From Candidatus Rokuibacteriota bacterium (GTDB lineage: Bacteria > Methylomirabilota > Methylomirabilia > Rokubacteriales > CSP1-6): a DNA stretch of 64,000 nt. Below the pieces are notes generated by a model. That model was not told where the DNA came from. It did no database searches and saw only the letters and a list, made by a program, of their open reading frames with translations. This document shows positions 1 to 8,900 of the stretch, one piece after another. The translations under genes and the position numbers were made by a program. Numbering within the stretch: the stretch's first letter is position 1; each line of letters begins with the position of its first letter. The stretch is taken from NCBI GenBank assembly GCA_016184365.1, contig JACPCW010000085.1, positions 1 through 64,000 on the forward strand. Direction: 5' to 3'.

Positions 1-278
1 GGCTCCTTGCCCTCTTCAGGGCGCCACGCCCCTGGCACCGCCTCCGGGCTGCGATAGTAGAGAACGGGCCCAGGACCGCTCAGGGCGCCGAAGGTGCGGA
101 GCAATGCGTCCTGCAGCAGGCGCCACAGCACGGGAGGATGGGGTCTCCGGTCCGAGTCGCGCACCACAGGGATCAGGAAGCTGCAGGCGGGTCTGGGGCC
201 CTCTTCCACCGCTCCACGCTCCTCGCCGCATCATCGGCGACCTCCGAACACGAGGATACCCGTGTAGTTGACCAGCCG
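1..278. other. No confident gene at the left edge
   Basis: Short open frames exist on both strands, including a minus-strand frame at 16-282 with a TTG start. None has a recognisable domain, a ribosome binding site or convincing composition. The only structure I see is the inverted repeat at 264-286, listed separately. This may be the flank or the internal non-coding end of the neighbouring recombinase element. Confidence 0.6.
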
Positions 279-286
279 TCAACTAC
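264..286. repeat. Perfect 9-bp inverted repeat at the distal end of the recombinase cluster
   Basis: The arms GTAGTTGAC and GTCAACTAC are separated by five bases (CAGCC). The palindrome spans the stop codon of the last gene of the recombinase cluster (stop at 279-281). No T-run follows it, so it is a poor intrinsic terminator. It could be a transcription end structure, or a binding or exchange site for tyrosine recombinases, which often act at short inverted repeats. The role is inference. Confidence 0.5.
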
Positions 287-884
287 CACGAATCGGCTCC
301 CGCACGGCGGCGACGGTCACGCGCCGCCGTCGATGGTCTCTCGCGCTTGTGGGGCCCAACTCGTCCTCACGGATTCGATTCTGAGGCTCTTCGACGTGCC
401 GATCGCATTGGTGTGCGGCCATGATCTTTGAAGCGACGTCTGGCGTCACATGACGGATGAGATCCTGTTGAAGGCTGACGACTATTCCCCGGAGTCGCTC
501 ACTCTGCGTCTCGGCCTCCCGCAGCCGCTCAGCTCGCTGGCGCCACTGGTCCCGCTCCGCTTCCAGCGCGTGCGCTCTCCGGGAGAGCTTCTCGACGGCG
601 AGTTCGAGGTCCTTGACGCGCTCCAGCGCCGCCGCGAGCTGAAGTCGTTCGGCGGGCGGGCGGGCCGCGAGAGACCACCTCGTCGACGACCTCGCTTGAT
701 CACGAAGGGCCCGGACACGCTGCGCGACGTCTCGATAGCGGTGGGTCACGGTCACGTACGCGAGGCCCACGCGGCGGGCGAACGCCGCGACGCTCAGAGG
801 CTCGCCGGAAGCTTCGAGGCGCGCGATCTCGTTCTCGAGACGCGCGCGCGTGGCTCCCACATCCGTGGCCCGAGGCTTAGCCAT
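279..884 (-). CDS. DUF6262/TnpC-like coiled-coil transposition accessory protein
   Basis: This 201-residue protein starts at ATG 884, overlapping the end of the upstream recombinase by 8 bases. Residues about 10-60 look like a small helix-turn-helix (LSVAAFARRVGLAYVTVTHR). Residues about 75-150 are a long charged helix rich in E, R, L and A, typical of a coiled coil. Tn554 TnpC and DUF6262 proteins have this form and position, and influence orientation or efficiency of transposition in the family. The basic C-terminal tail (after about 165) is not recognisable. Function is assigned from context and architecture; no catalytic residues are expected. Confidence 0.65.
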   Translation of the reverse strand: MAKPRATDVGATRARLENEIARLEASGEPLSVAAFARRVGLAYVTVTHRYRDVAQRVRALRDQARSSTRWSLAARPPAERLQLAAALERVKDLELAVEKLSRRAHALEAERDQWRQRAERLREAETQSERLRGIVVSLQQDLIRHVTPDVASKIMAAHQCDRHVEEPQNRIREDELGPTSARDHRRRRVTVAAVREPIRGS

Positions 885-3264
885 CCCGCCATACCCTCGG
901 TCGCTGGGCGTCGAGGCGACGCGGCCGATGCGCCCCGCGAAGGCCGAGCCGCCGATTGTGGGCGACGAGCCGTCGGGTAATGTCGCGATGGCGCGATCGC
1001 AGCCGAGTCACGTCGGTGTGGATCGCGACGGCGAAGCGCCGGAGGGGCTCAGGTCGCTCTGAAGCGAGCACGCGTTGAAGCCGGCGCTCGGCGGCGACCC
1101 GAATGGCCCGCTGTCGGACCGAGCGGTTGTGCGCCTTCAGGCGCCGGCACCACGCTGGTTCACGCAGGAAGAAGTTGCGCAGTGAGCGACCGCAGAGTGC
1201 GGCGAACTCCTTGTACGTAGCGCGTTCCCCTCGCAACCAGAGGGCCTTGAGGCGAGCGGCCATCTCCTCGTCGGCGTCGAGGGGCTGGCTGTGTCGGACC
1301 ACGCGACGGAAGACGGTTGGGGTGTTCTGGAGAGCCAGCGTCGAGACGCCGAGGCTGCGTGCCAGCGTTCGGATCCACAGAGGTCGCCGCTCCGCCTCGA
1401 CAGCGTCGAGAAACGCCTCGGCGCGGCTCATCTCCTCTGGAGTGAGAGACCGAGGGCTGGCAGCTGGAAGCCGGCGCCGGCGGGCGAACGGGCTCGACCG
1501 AAGCGCGTTCTGCCGACGGCGCTCACGCATGGCGGATCTGAACGGCTTCGACGCATCGAAGTGCCTTCCGCCCGTGGGGTCCCCGGTCGTCGGCGGTCGG
1601 TGCTCCTCGAGTCCCGGGGACAGCTTGCTTGCGGCCTGCGGGAGGAGTTGGTCCAGTTGAGCGAGCCGGGCGCGGAAGGCGTCCAGTTGCGGGAGGTCCG
1701 GATAGCGATTGTCGAGATAGGCGATGCCCGCGGCGAGCAGGCGTCGATCGACGGCAAGCGCAGCACGCGCTTCCGATGACTCGAGCCGGTAGTCAGAGGC
1801 GCGGCCGTCAGGGCCGATCAGCCGCGGGTCAGAGGCACTGCAAGGCCCCGTGGCAGGCGGCAAGAGGCAATGGCCGTAGTACGACGGCAGGAGAAACCAA
1901 CCCCGCGCACCCCACCGGGTGACCGCATCCTCATCTGGATCCCTGGTGACGACGACCCGGTGCTCAGTCAGGGGCGCCGTCGTACCGTGATGCCGCCGAC
2001 GCTCGTGCATCTCGCGGACCTGCAAGACCTCACGCTGACGCCCGTGGATGTAGACCGCTGTCATCGGGCTGAGACCGGCTGCGGTGCGACGGTGGCCGAG
2101 ATGATCTCCGACGTCGAGGTAGGACGCACCACCGAGGTAGGCTTTGTGGGCGAGGGTGTGGCGCGTTTGGTGCGGCTCGATCGGATAGTACGCGCCCTGG
2201 TAGACGATCGCCTCGCGGTGGACGAAGCCCGGGCGGATGATCTGCCAGTCATCCGTCATGCGACCGTTGAGCCAGAGCCGAAACGCGCTGGCGCTGACGG
2301 TCCGCGCCTGACCGCCGCCATTGGCGCCGCCTCGCCGCTCAGTGAGGAACAGACGGTTCAACCCGCTGCGGGCCGCGAGGTCCTCGGTCAGTGCCTGCGC
2401 GTGGCCGACGGCGCCACGGACGATCGCGGCTCCAGGCTCGGGGACGAAGACCCGGAACGCTCCCTGCCGAGACTTCGTGTCGTTGTAGGCGAACCAGACT
2501 CCTGGTCCCGTGTGGGCGCGCTCTTCGTCCGTCGGTTCCTGGAGTGGTTGCCGGACGACCAGGAGGAGCTCGGAGATCCGCCGGCCGGTGAACACCAGGA
2601 GTTTGCAGATCTGCAGGTAGAGGCGAACGGACAGCACGGACTTCGGCCGGGCCGTCAGCGCGATGCGTTCGATCATGGCCTCGTGGCGCGCAACCGCTGC
2701 CATGAACGCGCGGCTGACCTCATCGGGGATGACGCGCTCGAGCCCTTCGGTGAACGGGGCACGGCCCCGCCGGTCCGGTGGCGCCGCCCGGCGACTTGGG
2801 CGGAAGTGCGCTGGGTTCCCGCGATGCTGGCGCCGGAGGAAGGCGGCGAACTCGGCGATCGCCGTCAGTTCCGCACGTGCCTGCTCGCGTCCCGAGGTCG
2901 CGAACCATTCTTCGACCGCCCGGGCATCGTCCGCGGTCAGCATCGCGGGCGGACGGGACGCGGCCGAGCGGTCTTGCAGGATCCGGAGCAACCACCGGAG
3001 AACGCCGAGCGTTGACAGAATCCAGGAATTCGAACGAGCGTCCAGCAGTGCCTGCGTGATGAACGCCTTGACGTCGTCCCTCCATGGCTCCGGGAACTCG
3101 GTGAAGCTGATCTTGTGACTCGACGGCGACCCGGCGATCGTGGAGCGGAACGCGAGATTCCAGACATCCTCCTCGAAGCGCAGGGACGCCGGGAGGCGCG
3201 CGCCCCAGGCCTCAGCGTTGGCGACGACGCGGGCGGCGGCGCCTGAGAGGGCCGGGGTGCCCAT
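877..3264 (-). CDS. Tyrosine recombinase C (large TnpB-like site-specific recombinase)
   Basis: This is a 795-residue protein, unusually large for a tyrosine recombinase but close to the large TnpB-type members of Tn554-like clusters. The catalytic core lies around residues 210-420: the first arginine box is TGRRISELLLV, the H-x-x-R box is HQTRHTLAHKAY, the GH box is DHLGHRR, and the tyrosine follows in MTAVYIHGRQRE. The roughly 350-residue C-terminal extension carries a Cys-rich patch (GHCLLPPATGPC) and many basic residues, probably for DNA contact. The ATG start overlaps recombinase B by 53 bases, so a later start cannot be excluded. All core catalytic residues are visible, so this member could still be active. 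Confidence 0.8.
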   Translation of the reverse strand: MGTPALSGAAARVVANAEAWGARLPASLRFEEDVWNLAFRSTIAGSPSSHKISFTEFPEPWRDDVKAFITQALLDARSNSWILSTLGVLRWLLRILQDRSAASRPPAMLTADDARAVEEWFATSGREQARAELTAIAEFAAFLRRQHRGNPAHFRPSRRAAPPDRRGRAPFTEGLERVIPDEVSRAFMAAVARHEAMIERIALTARPKSVLSVRLYLQICKLLVFTGRRISELLLVVRQPLQEPTDEERAHTGPGVWFAYNDTKSRQGAFRVFVPEPGAAIVRGAVGHAQALTEDLAARSGLNRLFLTERRGGANGGGQARTVSASAFRLWLNGRMTDDWQIIRPGFVHREAIVYQGAYYPIEPHQTRHTLAHKAYLGGASYLDVGDHLGHRRTAAGLSPMTAVYIHGRQREVLQVREMHERRRHHGTTAPLTEHRVVVTRDPDEDAVTRWGARGWFLLPSYYGHCLLPPATGPCSASDPRLIGPDGRASDYRLESSEARAALAVDRRLLAAGIAYLDNRYPDLPQLDAFRARLAQLDQLLPQAASKLSPGLEEHRPPTTGDPTGGRHFDASKPFRSAMRERRRQNALRSSPFARRRRLPAASPRSLTPEEMSRAEAFLDAVEAERRPLWIRTLARSLGVSTLALQNTPTVFRRVVRHSQPLDADEEMAARLKALWLRGERATYKEFAALCGRSLRNFFLREPAWCRRLKAHNRSVRQRAIRVAAERRLQRVLASERPEPLRRFAVAIHTDVTRLRSRHRDITRRLVAHNRRLGLRGAHRPRRLDAQRPRVWRDG

Positions 3265-4672
3265 CGGTGCTCCTGGCCTGGGAGAGGCGGCGGTCGATGA
3301 GGGTCACGTAGGTATCGGTCAGCGCCGCGTGCTCGAAATCGCGTTCTCCTTCGGCTTCTCCTGCCCGAACCGCTCGCCGCTGGAACTCGTCACGCTCGTA
3401 GACGAAGTTGTGGCGCTTGCTCGCCCAGACCGCGAGGAGCGGGCAGTCGAAGCAATGGGCGGCCAGCCGAACGTCACGGTCCGGATGGCGTTGAACCTGT
3501 TCGAGCGCGTCTGCGCGCTCGCCCGTGCCTTGCCCTGGATAGCGGTACGCGCTGGATAGACGCGACACCTCGCCGGCTATGGCCTTGGCGATGCCGCTGG
3601 CGGCCTCGAGCTCCTGCCGCCCGCGATAGTACAGTTCGGTCGTCGACGCCCAGGCGTGTCGCATGATCGTGCGCACCCGCTCGCGGTTGCCTACGCCCCG
3701 GGCGAGATGGGTCCCGAGGCTCTTCCGGCCGTCACGCAGCTGCAAGTCGGCCGGTAGGTGATGACCGTCGTGCCGCTGAAGCATCTGGCGAACGGCACGG
3801 TTGAGGCTCTCGGTCGTCAGGATGGCCGGCCGCGGGCATGACCGGACGAAGAGGAGTCTCGTGTCGAGAGCGTCTCGCCCGTCACGGCCGACGTCCACGA
3901 TCGCGTTGAGGATCGTGAGGCTCTCGCGGTCGATCGGGACCATGTCGGGGTCTTTGTTCGGGGCGTGCACGTGGAGCTTGTGCTTTTCATGGATCGGGTC
4001 AGCCCGAACATCGTCGATCGTGAGGACGTTCAACTCCTCGGGTCGGAGTCCGTCGTGAAAGGCCAGCCAGCAGGCGCCCAGCGCGTGGAGGTCGCCCCGA
4101 CAGGTCGGCGATCGCTCGCCCTCCTGGACCCGCCGCCACTCCTCCGCGAGGACTGCGTACAGTTCGTCGTACTGCTCCCGGCTGAGGGCGCGCTGCTGGA
4201 CGCGCCGCTGAGCGATCAGGTTGCCTCCGCGAAACACCCGCTGCGACACCGCGTGGAGGGCGTCGAGCGTCCGGTTGGTCGATCCGGGAAGCGACAGCAA
4301 TTGCGCGTGCCGGACCGCCGCGGCGATCCATCCGAATTGGCAGCGCCGATAGTCATGGCTCAGCGGCTTCCCGTGGTCGCCACGCTGCCGGCCGAGCCAG
4401 GCCGCGTGATCCGCCCAGTCCGCCTCCTCGAGTTGATCGAATTCGGTCGACAGCCGACCACGTTCAGCGAGGAACCGATTGAGCCAGCGGGCCGTCGCCC
4501 AGATGTTGTACGCCTGGGCCAAGGAATCGCTTGCGTACGACGCGGCGAGCACCGCTCGCCACCAACCGCGCACGCTCCCGGGGACCTCGGTGAAATCGAG
4601 AGCGACACGGTACCGTAGCGGGCCTCGATGGCCCGGAACGCGCCAGTGATCTTCGTCCAGGACCTCGACCAC
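3212..4672 (-). CDS. Tyrosine recombinase B (phage-integrase family)
   Basis: The protein has 486 residues from GTG 4672. Residues about 40-130 form a SAM-like helical N-terminal domain. The catalytic half contains FHDGLRPEELNVL (first arginine) and GRKSLGTHLARGVGN, where K/S/H replace the usual H-x-x-R spacing. It ends in MRHAWASTTELYYRGR, with the second His and the tyrosine. A C-terminal region has the Cys pair HCFDCPLL. The start lies inside recombinase A in another reading frame, with 208 bases of overlap, and no clear Shine-Dalgarno sequence precedes it. Normally these genes overlap by only a few bases, so the A/B junction has probably been rearranged by a deletion. Confidence 0.75.
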   Translation of the reverse strand: MVEVLDEDHWRVPGHRGPLRYRVALDFTEVPGSVRGWWRAVLAASYASDSLAQAYNIWATARWLNRFLAERGRLSTEFDQLEEADWADHAAWLGRQRGDHGKPLSHDYRRCQFGWIAAAVRHAQLLSLPGSTNRTLDALHAVSQRVFRGGNLIAQRRVQQRALSREQYDELYAVLAEEWRRVQEGERSPTCRGDLHALGACWLAFHDGLRPEELNVLTIDDVRADPIHEKHKLHVHAPNKDPDMVPIDRESLTILNAIVDVGRDGRDALDTRLLFVRSCPRPAILTTESLNRAVRQMLQRHDGHHLPADLQLRDGRKSLGTHLARGVGNRERVRTIMRHAWASTTELYYRGRQELEAASGIAKAIAGEVSRLSSAYRYPGQGTGERADALEQVQRHPDRDVRLAAHCFDCPLLAVWASKRHNFVYERDEFQRRAVRAGEAEGERDFEHAALTDTYVTLIDRRLSQARSTDGHPGPLRRRRPRRRQR

Positions 4673-5756
4673 CTCGCCGTTCCGGCACGACAGCGCTCTG
4701 GCGGACTTCGAGATCGAGTCCGTCCTCTTCCGCCATGACGGCCCACGTGTGGCGGAGCATGTGGGGCGTGACGCGCAGCCCGAGGCCTCCCCGCCTCTCT
4801 GGCGCTGACATCGCCATGAACAGGTACCTCAGCGTCGTGTTGTCCAGCGGCCGACCGTCATCAGCGCCGCCTGGCGCGTGCTCGCAGAAGAACAGGCCGT
4901 GGTCGAGCACGTCCGCCTGATGCGGGCGGGCCTCCTGGCGATAGCGGTCGAGCCATTGGATCGTTTCGTCCGACACCGTCACGACATACTCGCCCGTCTT
5001 CACCGCGCGGTGATTGCGGCCCTTCCGAAACCACGTGGCGCGGTAGTCTGCGACGCCGAACGAGACGGTGAGCGTGCGGGCGAGCCAGTCGATGCCGTTC
5101 GTGCGGAGCGCGAGCAGCGCGCCTTTCCGCAGGGCACCGTCCCAGAGGGTCTCGAACATGGCACGGTTTCGGATCTGGAGCACCGCGTCGAACGCGAAGG
5201 TCTGCATGATCCAGCGGCGGCACCGATCGAGTTGCTCCTGGGTCAGAGTCCTCGGGAGAGTCCGCTTGAGGCGTGGGAGAAGATCCTTGCTGAGCCGTGC
5301 GATCTCATCGGCGTTGAGCCGGGAGAGGCGGAGGCGAGAGCGGCGACCGCGGCGCTCCTGCGGCGGTCCGAGGATCGGATAGGTGTCATCGGGCTCCATC
5401 GCCCATGCGAAGAACCGGATCGTCGCGGCGAGCGTCGCGTGAATCGTCTTCGGCGACGACTTCGGCCCCTTCTTCAACAGGGGCTCGACGGTGGTGGCTT
5501 GGAGGACGAGGTCCCGTCGAAAGCGCTCGAGATCGAGCCGAGTGACGGCCGTGAGCTCGAGCCCTCCACGATCGAGCCACTTCCAGAACGGGAGCAGGCG
5601 TTCCGCGTAGTTCAGAACCGTGTGTCGTGACGTGGCGCCCGGATGGACGTAGCTGAAGAGGTACCGGGTAGGCTCCGCAACAGGAACTCCGTCCCGACAG
5701 ATCGTCCGGAAGCACGTGCCCTCGGGCATCCGAACCCAGTCGAGCGCGATGCCCAC
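4464..5756 (-). CDS. Tyrosine recombinase A, catalytic C-terminus lost (likely inactive)
   Basis: The frame encodes 430 residues from GTG 5756. Residues 1-340 look like an ordinary TnpA-type recombinase. There is a core-binding N-terminal domain, an arginine region around FETLWDGALRKGALLALR, and the H-x-L-R-H box TPHMLRHTWAVM. Downstream of that box the expected L-G-H motif and catalytic tyrosine are absent. After LDLEVRQ the frame reads Arg/Gly/Pro-rich sequence that is recombinase B in the wrong frame. The gene therefore looks truncated by a deletion or frameshift near 4700. The N-terminal part is clearly real; the last 80 or so residues are not native. Confidence 0.65.
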   Translation of the reverse strand: MGIALDWVRMPEGTCFRTICRDGVPVAEPTRYLFSYVHPGATSRHTVLNYAERLLPFWKWLDRGGLELTAVTRLDLERFRRDLVLQATTVEPLLKKGPKSSPKTIHATLAATIRFFAWAMEPDDTYPILGPPQERRGRRSRLRLSRLNADEIARLSKDLLPRLKRTLPRTLTQEQLDRCRRWIMQTFAFDAVLQIRNRAMFETLWDGALRKGALLALRTNGIDWLARTLTVSFGVADYRATWFRKGRNHRAVKTGEYVVTVSDETIQWLDRYRQEARPHQADVLDHGLFFCEHAPGGADDGRPLDNTTLRYLFMAMSAPERRGGLGLRVTPHMLRHTWAVMAEEDGLDLEVRQSAVVPERRGGRGPGRRSLARSGPSRPATVPCRSRFHRGPRERARLVASGARRVVRKRFLGPGVQHLGDGPLAQSVPR

Positions 5757-5829
5757 CGCCAGCCTCCACAGTTCCTGCCTGGGGTGTGACTCGCGTCCTT
5801 GGTAGCATCTCGGCCCAGCGTTCCCATTG

Positions 5830-5885
5830 AAAAATCGACGGGCCGGAGCATGTACCTGGGTACATCATCTCCGGCCCATCTTTTT
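5830..5885. terminator. Bidirectional intrinsic terminator between nrdJ and the recombinase cluster
   Basis: A long hairpin is built from GGGCCGGAG (5840-5848) pairing with CTCCGGCCC (5869-5877), continued by ATGTACC (5850-5856) pairing with GGTACAT (5859-5865) around a 2-base loop. A T-run follows on the plus strand (5881-5885), and an A-run precedes it (5830-5834), giving T residues on the minus strand. It lies 42 bases past the nrdJ stop, so it most likely ends nrdJ transcription. The inner palindrome could also be a recombinase site. Confidence 0.7.
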
Positions 5886-5926
5886 AGGGCGTTGCTAGTC
5901 CTGAGTCCCTATCCCGTAGACAGCTC

Positions 5927-8900
5927 CTAACACTCATTGAAGCCGCAGCTCAGGCACTTCTTGCAGCCTTCCTCGTACACGAACGTCGCCTGCCCGCACT
6001 CACGGCAGAGATCGCCGACGCGCTTGGGCTTGTCGACCGCCGGGAGCGAGCCGCCGTTCGCCGGCGCCTTCACCTGCCCGATGTGCTCGGCCAGCGTGCG
6101 CGCGAGCGCGTCCGGCAGCGACAGCACCTTCTGCGGCCCGAAGCCGATCGGGCCACCGCCGCCGATGCGGGACAGCTGGCTGATGACTTCCTCGAGGCGC
6201 CGGCCCGCGGAGAGCGGCGACGGCAGGCGCAGCGTGAGCGAGATCAGTCGACCGAGCGCCTCGGCCACCGCCATCGTGTCCGACCCGCCCTTGCCGACCT
6301 GCACGAAGACCTCGAACGGCTCGCCGTCGATCGTCTCGTTGACCGTGATGAACGCCGTCCCGATCGGCGTCTCCATCCGATAGGTCGAGCCCGTCAGGCT
6401 GTGCGGGCGGGGCTTGATGACGGTGCCGCCGATCGCCGGCGCCGGCGCGGCGTCCTTCTTGCCGACACCGATGTTCAGCACCTGCTCGCCCTTGCAGCCG
6501 TCGCGGAACACCGTGATGCCGAGGCACCCGAGGTCCCACGCCGTCCGGTATGCGTCCGCAACGTCTTCTTCGCTCGCCTCGTTCGGCAGGTTGATCGTCT
6601 TCGACACGCCGTTGTCCGTGTACTTCTGGAACGCGGCCTGGTGCCGGACGTGCCACTGGAAGCTGACCTCGTGCGCCGTCTTGAACACGCGCTGCGCCGA
6701 TTCGGGCACGCCGGGGATGCCGTGCACGGTGCCGCGCCGCGCGATCTCTTCCTTGAGCGCGTCGGAGTAGAAGCCGAGCTCGCGCGCGATCTCCTCGAAC
6801 GTGTCGTTGACGAACGTCAGCACGCGCTCGCCGTCCGGCTGCTTGACGCGGTGCTGGAACGCGAGCGCGAAGATGGGCTCGATGCCGGACGAGCAGCCCG
6901 CGATCATCGAGATCGTGCCGGTCGGCGCGATCGTCGTGACGGTCGAGTTCCGCATCGGCCGGACCTTGCCGTAGATCGACTCGCTCCAGTTCGGGAAGGG
7001 CCCGCGCTCTTCCGCGAGCTTCGCGGACTGGTCGTGGCCTTTCTCCTTCACGAAGGCCATGATCTGCCCGGCGAGATCGAGCGCCTCCTGGCTGTCGTAC
7101 GGCACGCCGATCCGGAAGAGCAGATCCGCCCAGCCCATGATCCCGAGCCCGATGCGACGGTTGTCCTTCACCATCCTGTCGATCTCGGGCAGCGGGTAGG
7201 GGTTCATCTCGATGACGTCGTCGAGGAAGCGCACGGCCAGCCGCACCACGCGCTCCATCTCGTCCCAGTCGATCGACCACTCGCCGTTCTCGCCGCGACG
7301 CGCGAACTTCGACACGTTGAGCGAGCCGAGGTTGCACGCCTCGTTCGGCAAAAGCGGTTGCTCACCACAAGGATTTGTCGCCTCGACCTGCCCGATCGCA
7401 GGCGTCGGGTTCGCAGGGCTCGCGTTGATGCGGTCGATGAACACCATGCCGGGGTCGCCAGTCCGCCATGCCGCACGCACGATGCGTTCGAAGACTTCCC
7501 GGGCGGAGAGCTGGCCGACCGCCTGGTTGGTGCGCGGGTTGATGAGCTCGTATTCCTCGCCCTTCGCGAGGGCGTCCATGAACCGGTCCGTTGCCGCGAC
7601 CGAGATGTTGAAGTTCGTGATCCCGCCGTCGAGCTTGCAGTCGATGAACTCGAGGATGTCGGGGTGATCGATTTTCAGGATGCCCATGTTGGCGCCGCGA
7701 CGGGTGTTGTGGCTGACGAACCCGTTGGCGATGTACGTGTGGTTCGCCGGCACGGATAGGTCGAGTGTCAGCGACTCGCCCTCCTCGATCTTGGCGACCT
7801 GGTCGTAGAACTGGCTGTTCCCCAGGAACCACTGGACGGTCGCATCGTGATCGACCGACTCGTGCGCGTCGGCGAGCCTCCGCAGGCGCGAGCGGCTGAG
7901 GTGTCGCGGAGCGGACAGTCCCGGCAGGTAGTGTTGGAGTGCCCGATAGAGCGCTCGATCGGCGCCCCGAGAACTGCGGCCTGGGCCGCTGCCGCGCCCT
8001 GGACCACCGTAGAGCTTCGCGAGCAGCGCACCCTGGAACGGGATGATGTCGTTGAGTTCCCAGGCCTTCGTGAGCCCGGCCTCGAGCCGCGACTGCTTGC
8101 TGGCCGAGAAGAAGCCGATCGTCTCCGCGAAGGCCCGAAGCCCGTCGAGCGTGATGATCCGGAGGCGATAGAGCGGGTTCCGGCCGAAGGCCCCCGTACG
8201 CTTCGCCACCTCGCCGATCGTCGAGGGCATGCCGAGCGCCAGGAGAAGCTGCTGAACCCCCTCAAGCAGACCGCGAGACGTACTGGAGAGCGAGGGATAG
8301 CCGTCCTTGCTGATCGTGCCGTCAGCGGTGAACAGCCCGCGAACCAGACCGCGCGCGACCTCGGGACCCGCCGTGAAGGCGATTTCCGGCAGCCGGACCT
8401 CCAGCGCCGACGGCTTGTCGACGCCGATCGTCTTGAGCCATGCCACGAGGGTCGTCGAATTGAAGAAGTAGTTCTCGGATCCGTCGCCGTCCTTCGCCTG
8501 CTTCACCGGCCGAAGGCCGAACAGCTGCTCGGCGATCGAGGACAGGCGCGCCGCGACGTCCGGTTCCGCACGGCAGACCGTGAGGATGAGGCGACCCGTT
8601 CCACGCGCGTTAACTGAGACGGCGCCGTCACCCAGGAAGTAACCGATGAACTCACCGAGCTCTGCGGTCGGCGCGTCCGGAATCCGGATCGGCGTGGCGT
8701 TCGGATGAGGCTTGGCGTCGAAGCACGGAAACCTGAAGTCCTCGGTCGGGAGATACGTGTTCTTCTGGAGCGCGACCCAATCGCCGACCTTGATGTCCTC
8801 CAGCGTCTTCCAGACGTAGTTTCCCTGCTCGTCGATGACGCGGAGGCGATGCTCGAGCGTCGCGCACACGGAGTAACCGTGTGCCGTCCGAATCCGGCGG

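Larger units (their letters stand above)
279..5756 (-). mobile_element. Tn554/RIT-like element: three tyrosine recombinases plus coiled-coil partner
   Basis: Four minus-strand genes overlap head to tail: recombinase A (5756-4464), B (4672-3212), C (3264-877) and a DUF6262/TnpC-like coiled-coil protein (884-279). Three consecutive, different tyrosine recombinases are the hallmark of recombinase-in-trio elements. Two or three recombinases followed by a small coiled-coil protein is the Tn554 layout. There are no passenger genes inside. An inverted repeat lies at the distal end (264-286) and a long hairpin upstream (5840-5877), but I could not define matching termini. A lacks its catalytic tail, so this copy may be immobile. 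Confidence 0.7.

Noticed and set aside
16-282. TTG-started 88-codon frame after the recombinase cluster
   Set aside because: No domain, weak start, Arg/Pro/Gly-rich composition typical of non-coding GC-rich DNA.
138-431. Plus-strand 97-codon frame across the end of the recombinase cluster
   Set aside because: It overlaps the coiled-coil protein gene antisense and has no recognisable features.
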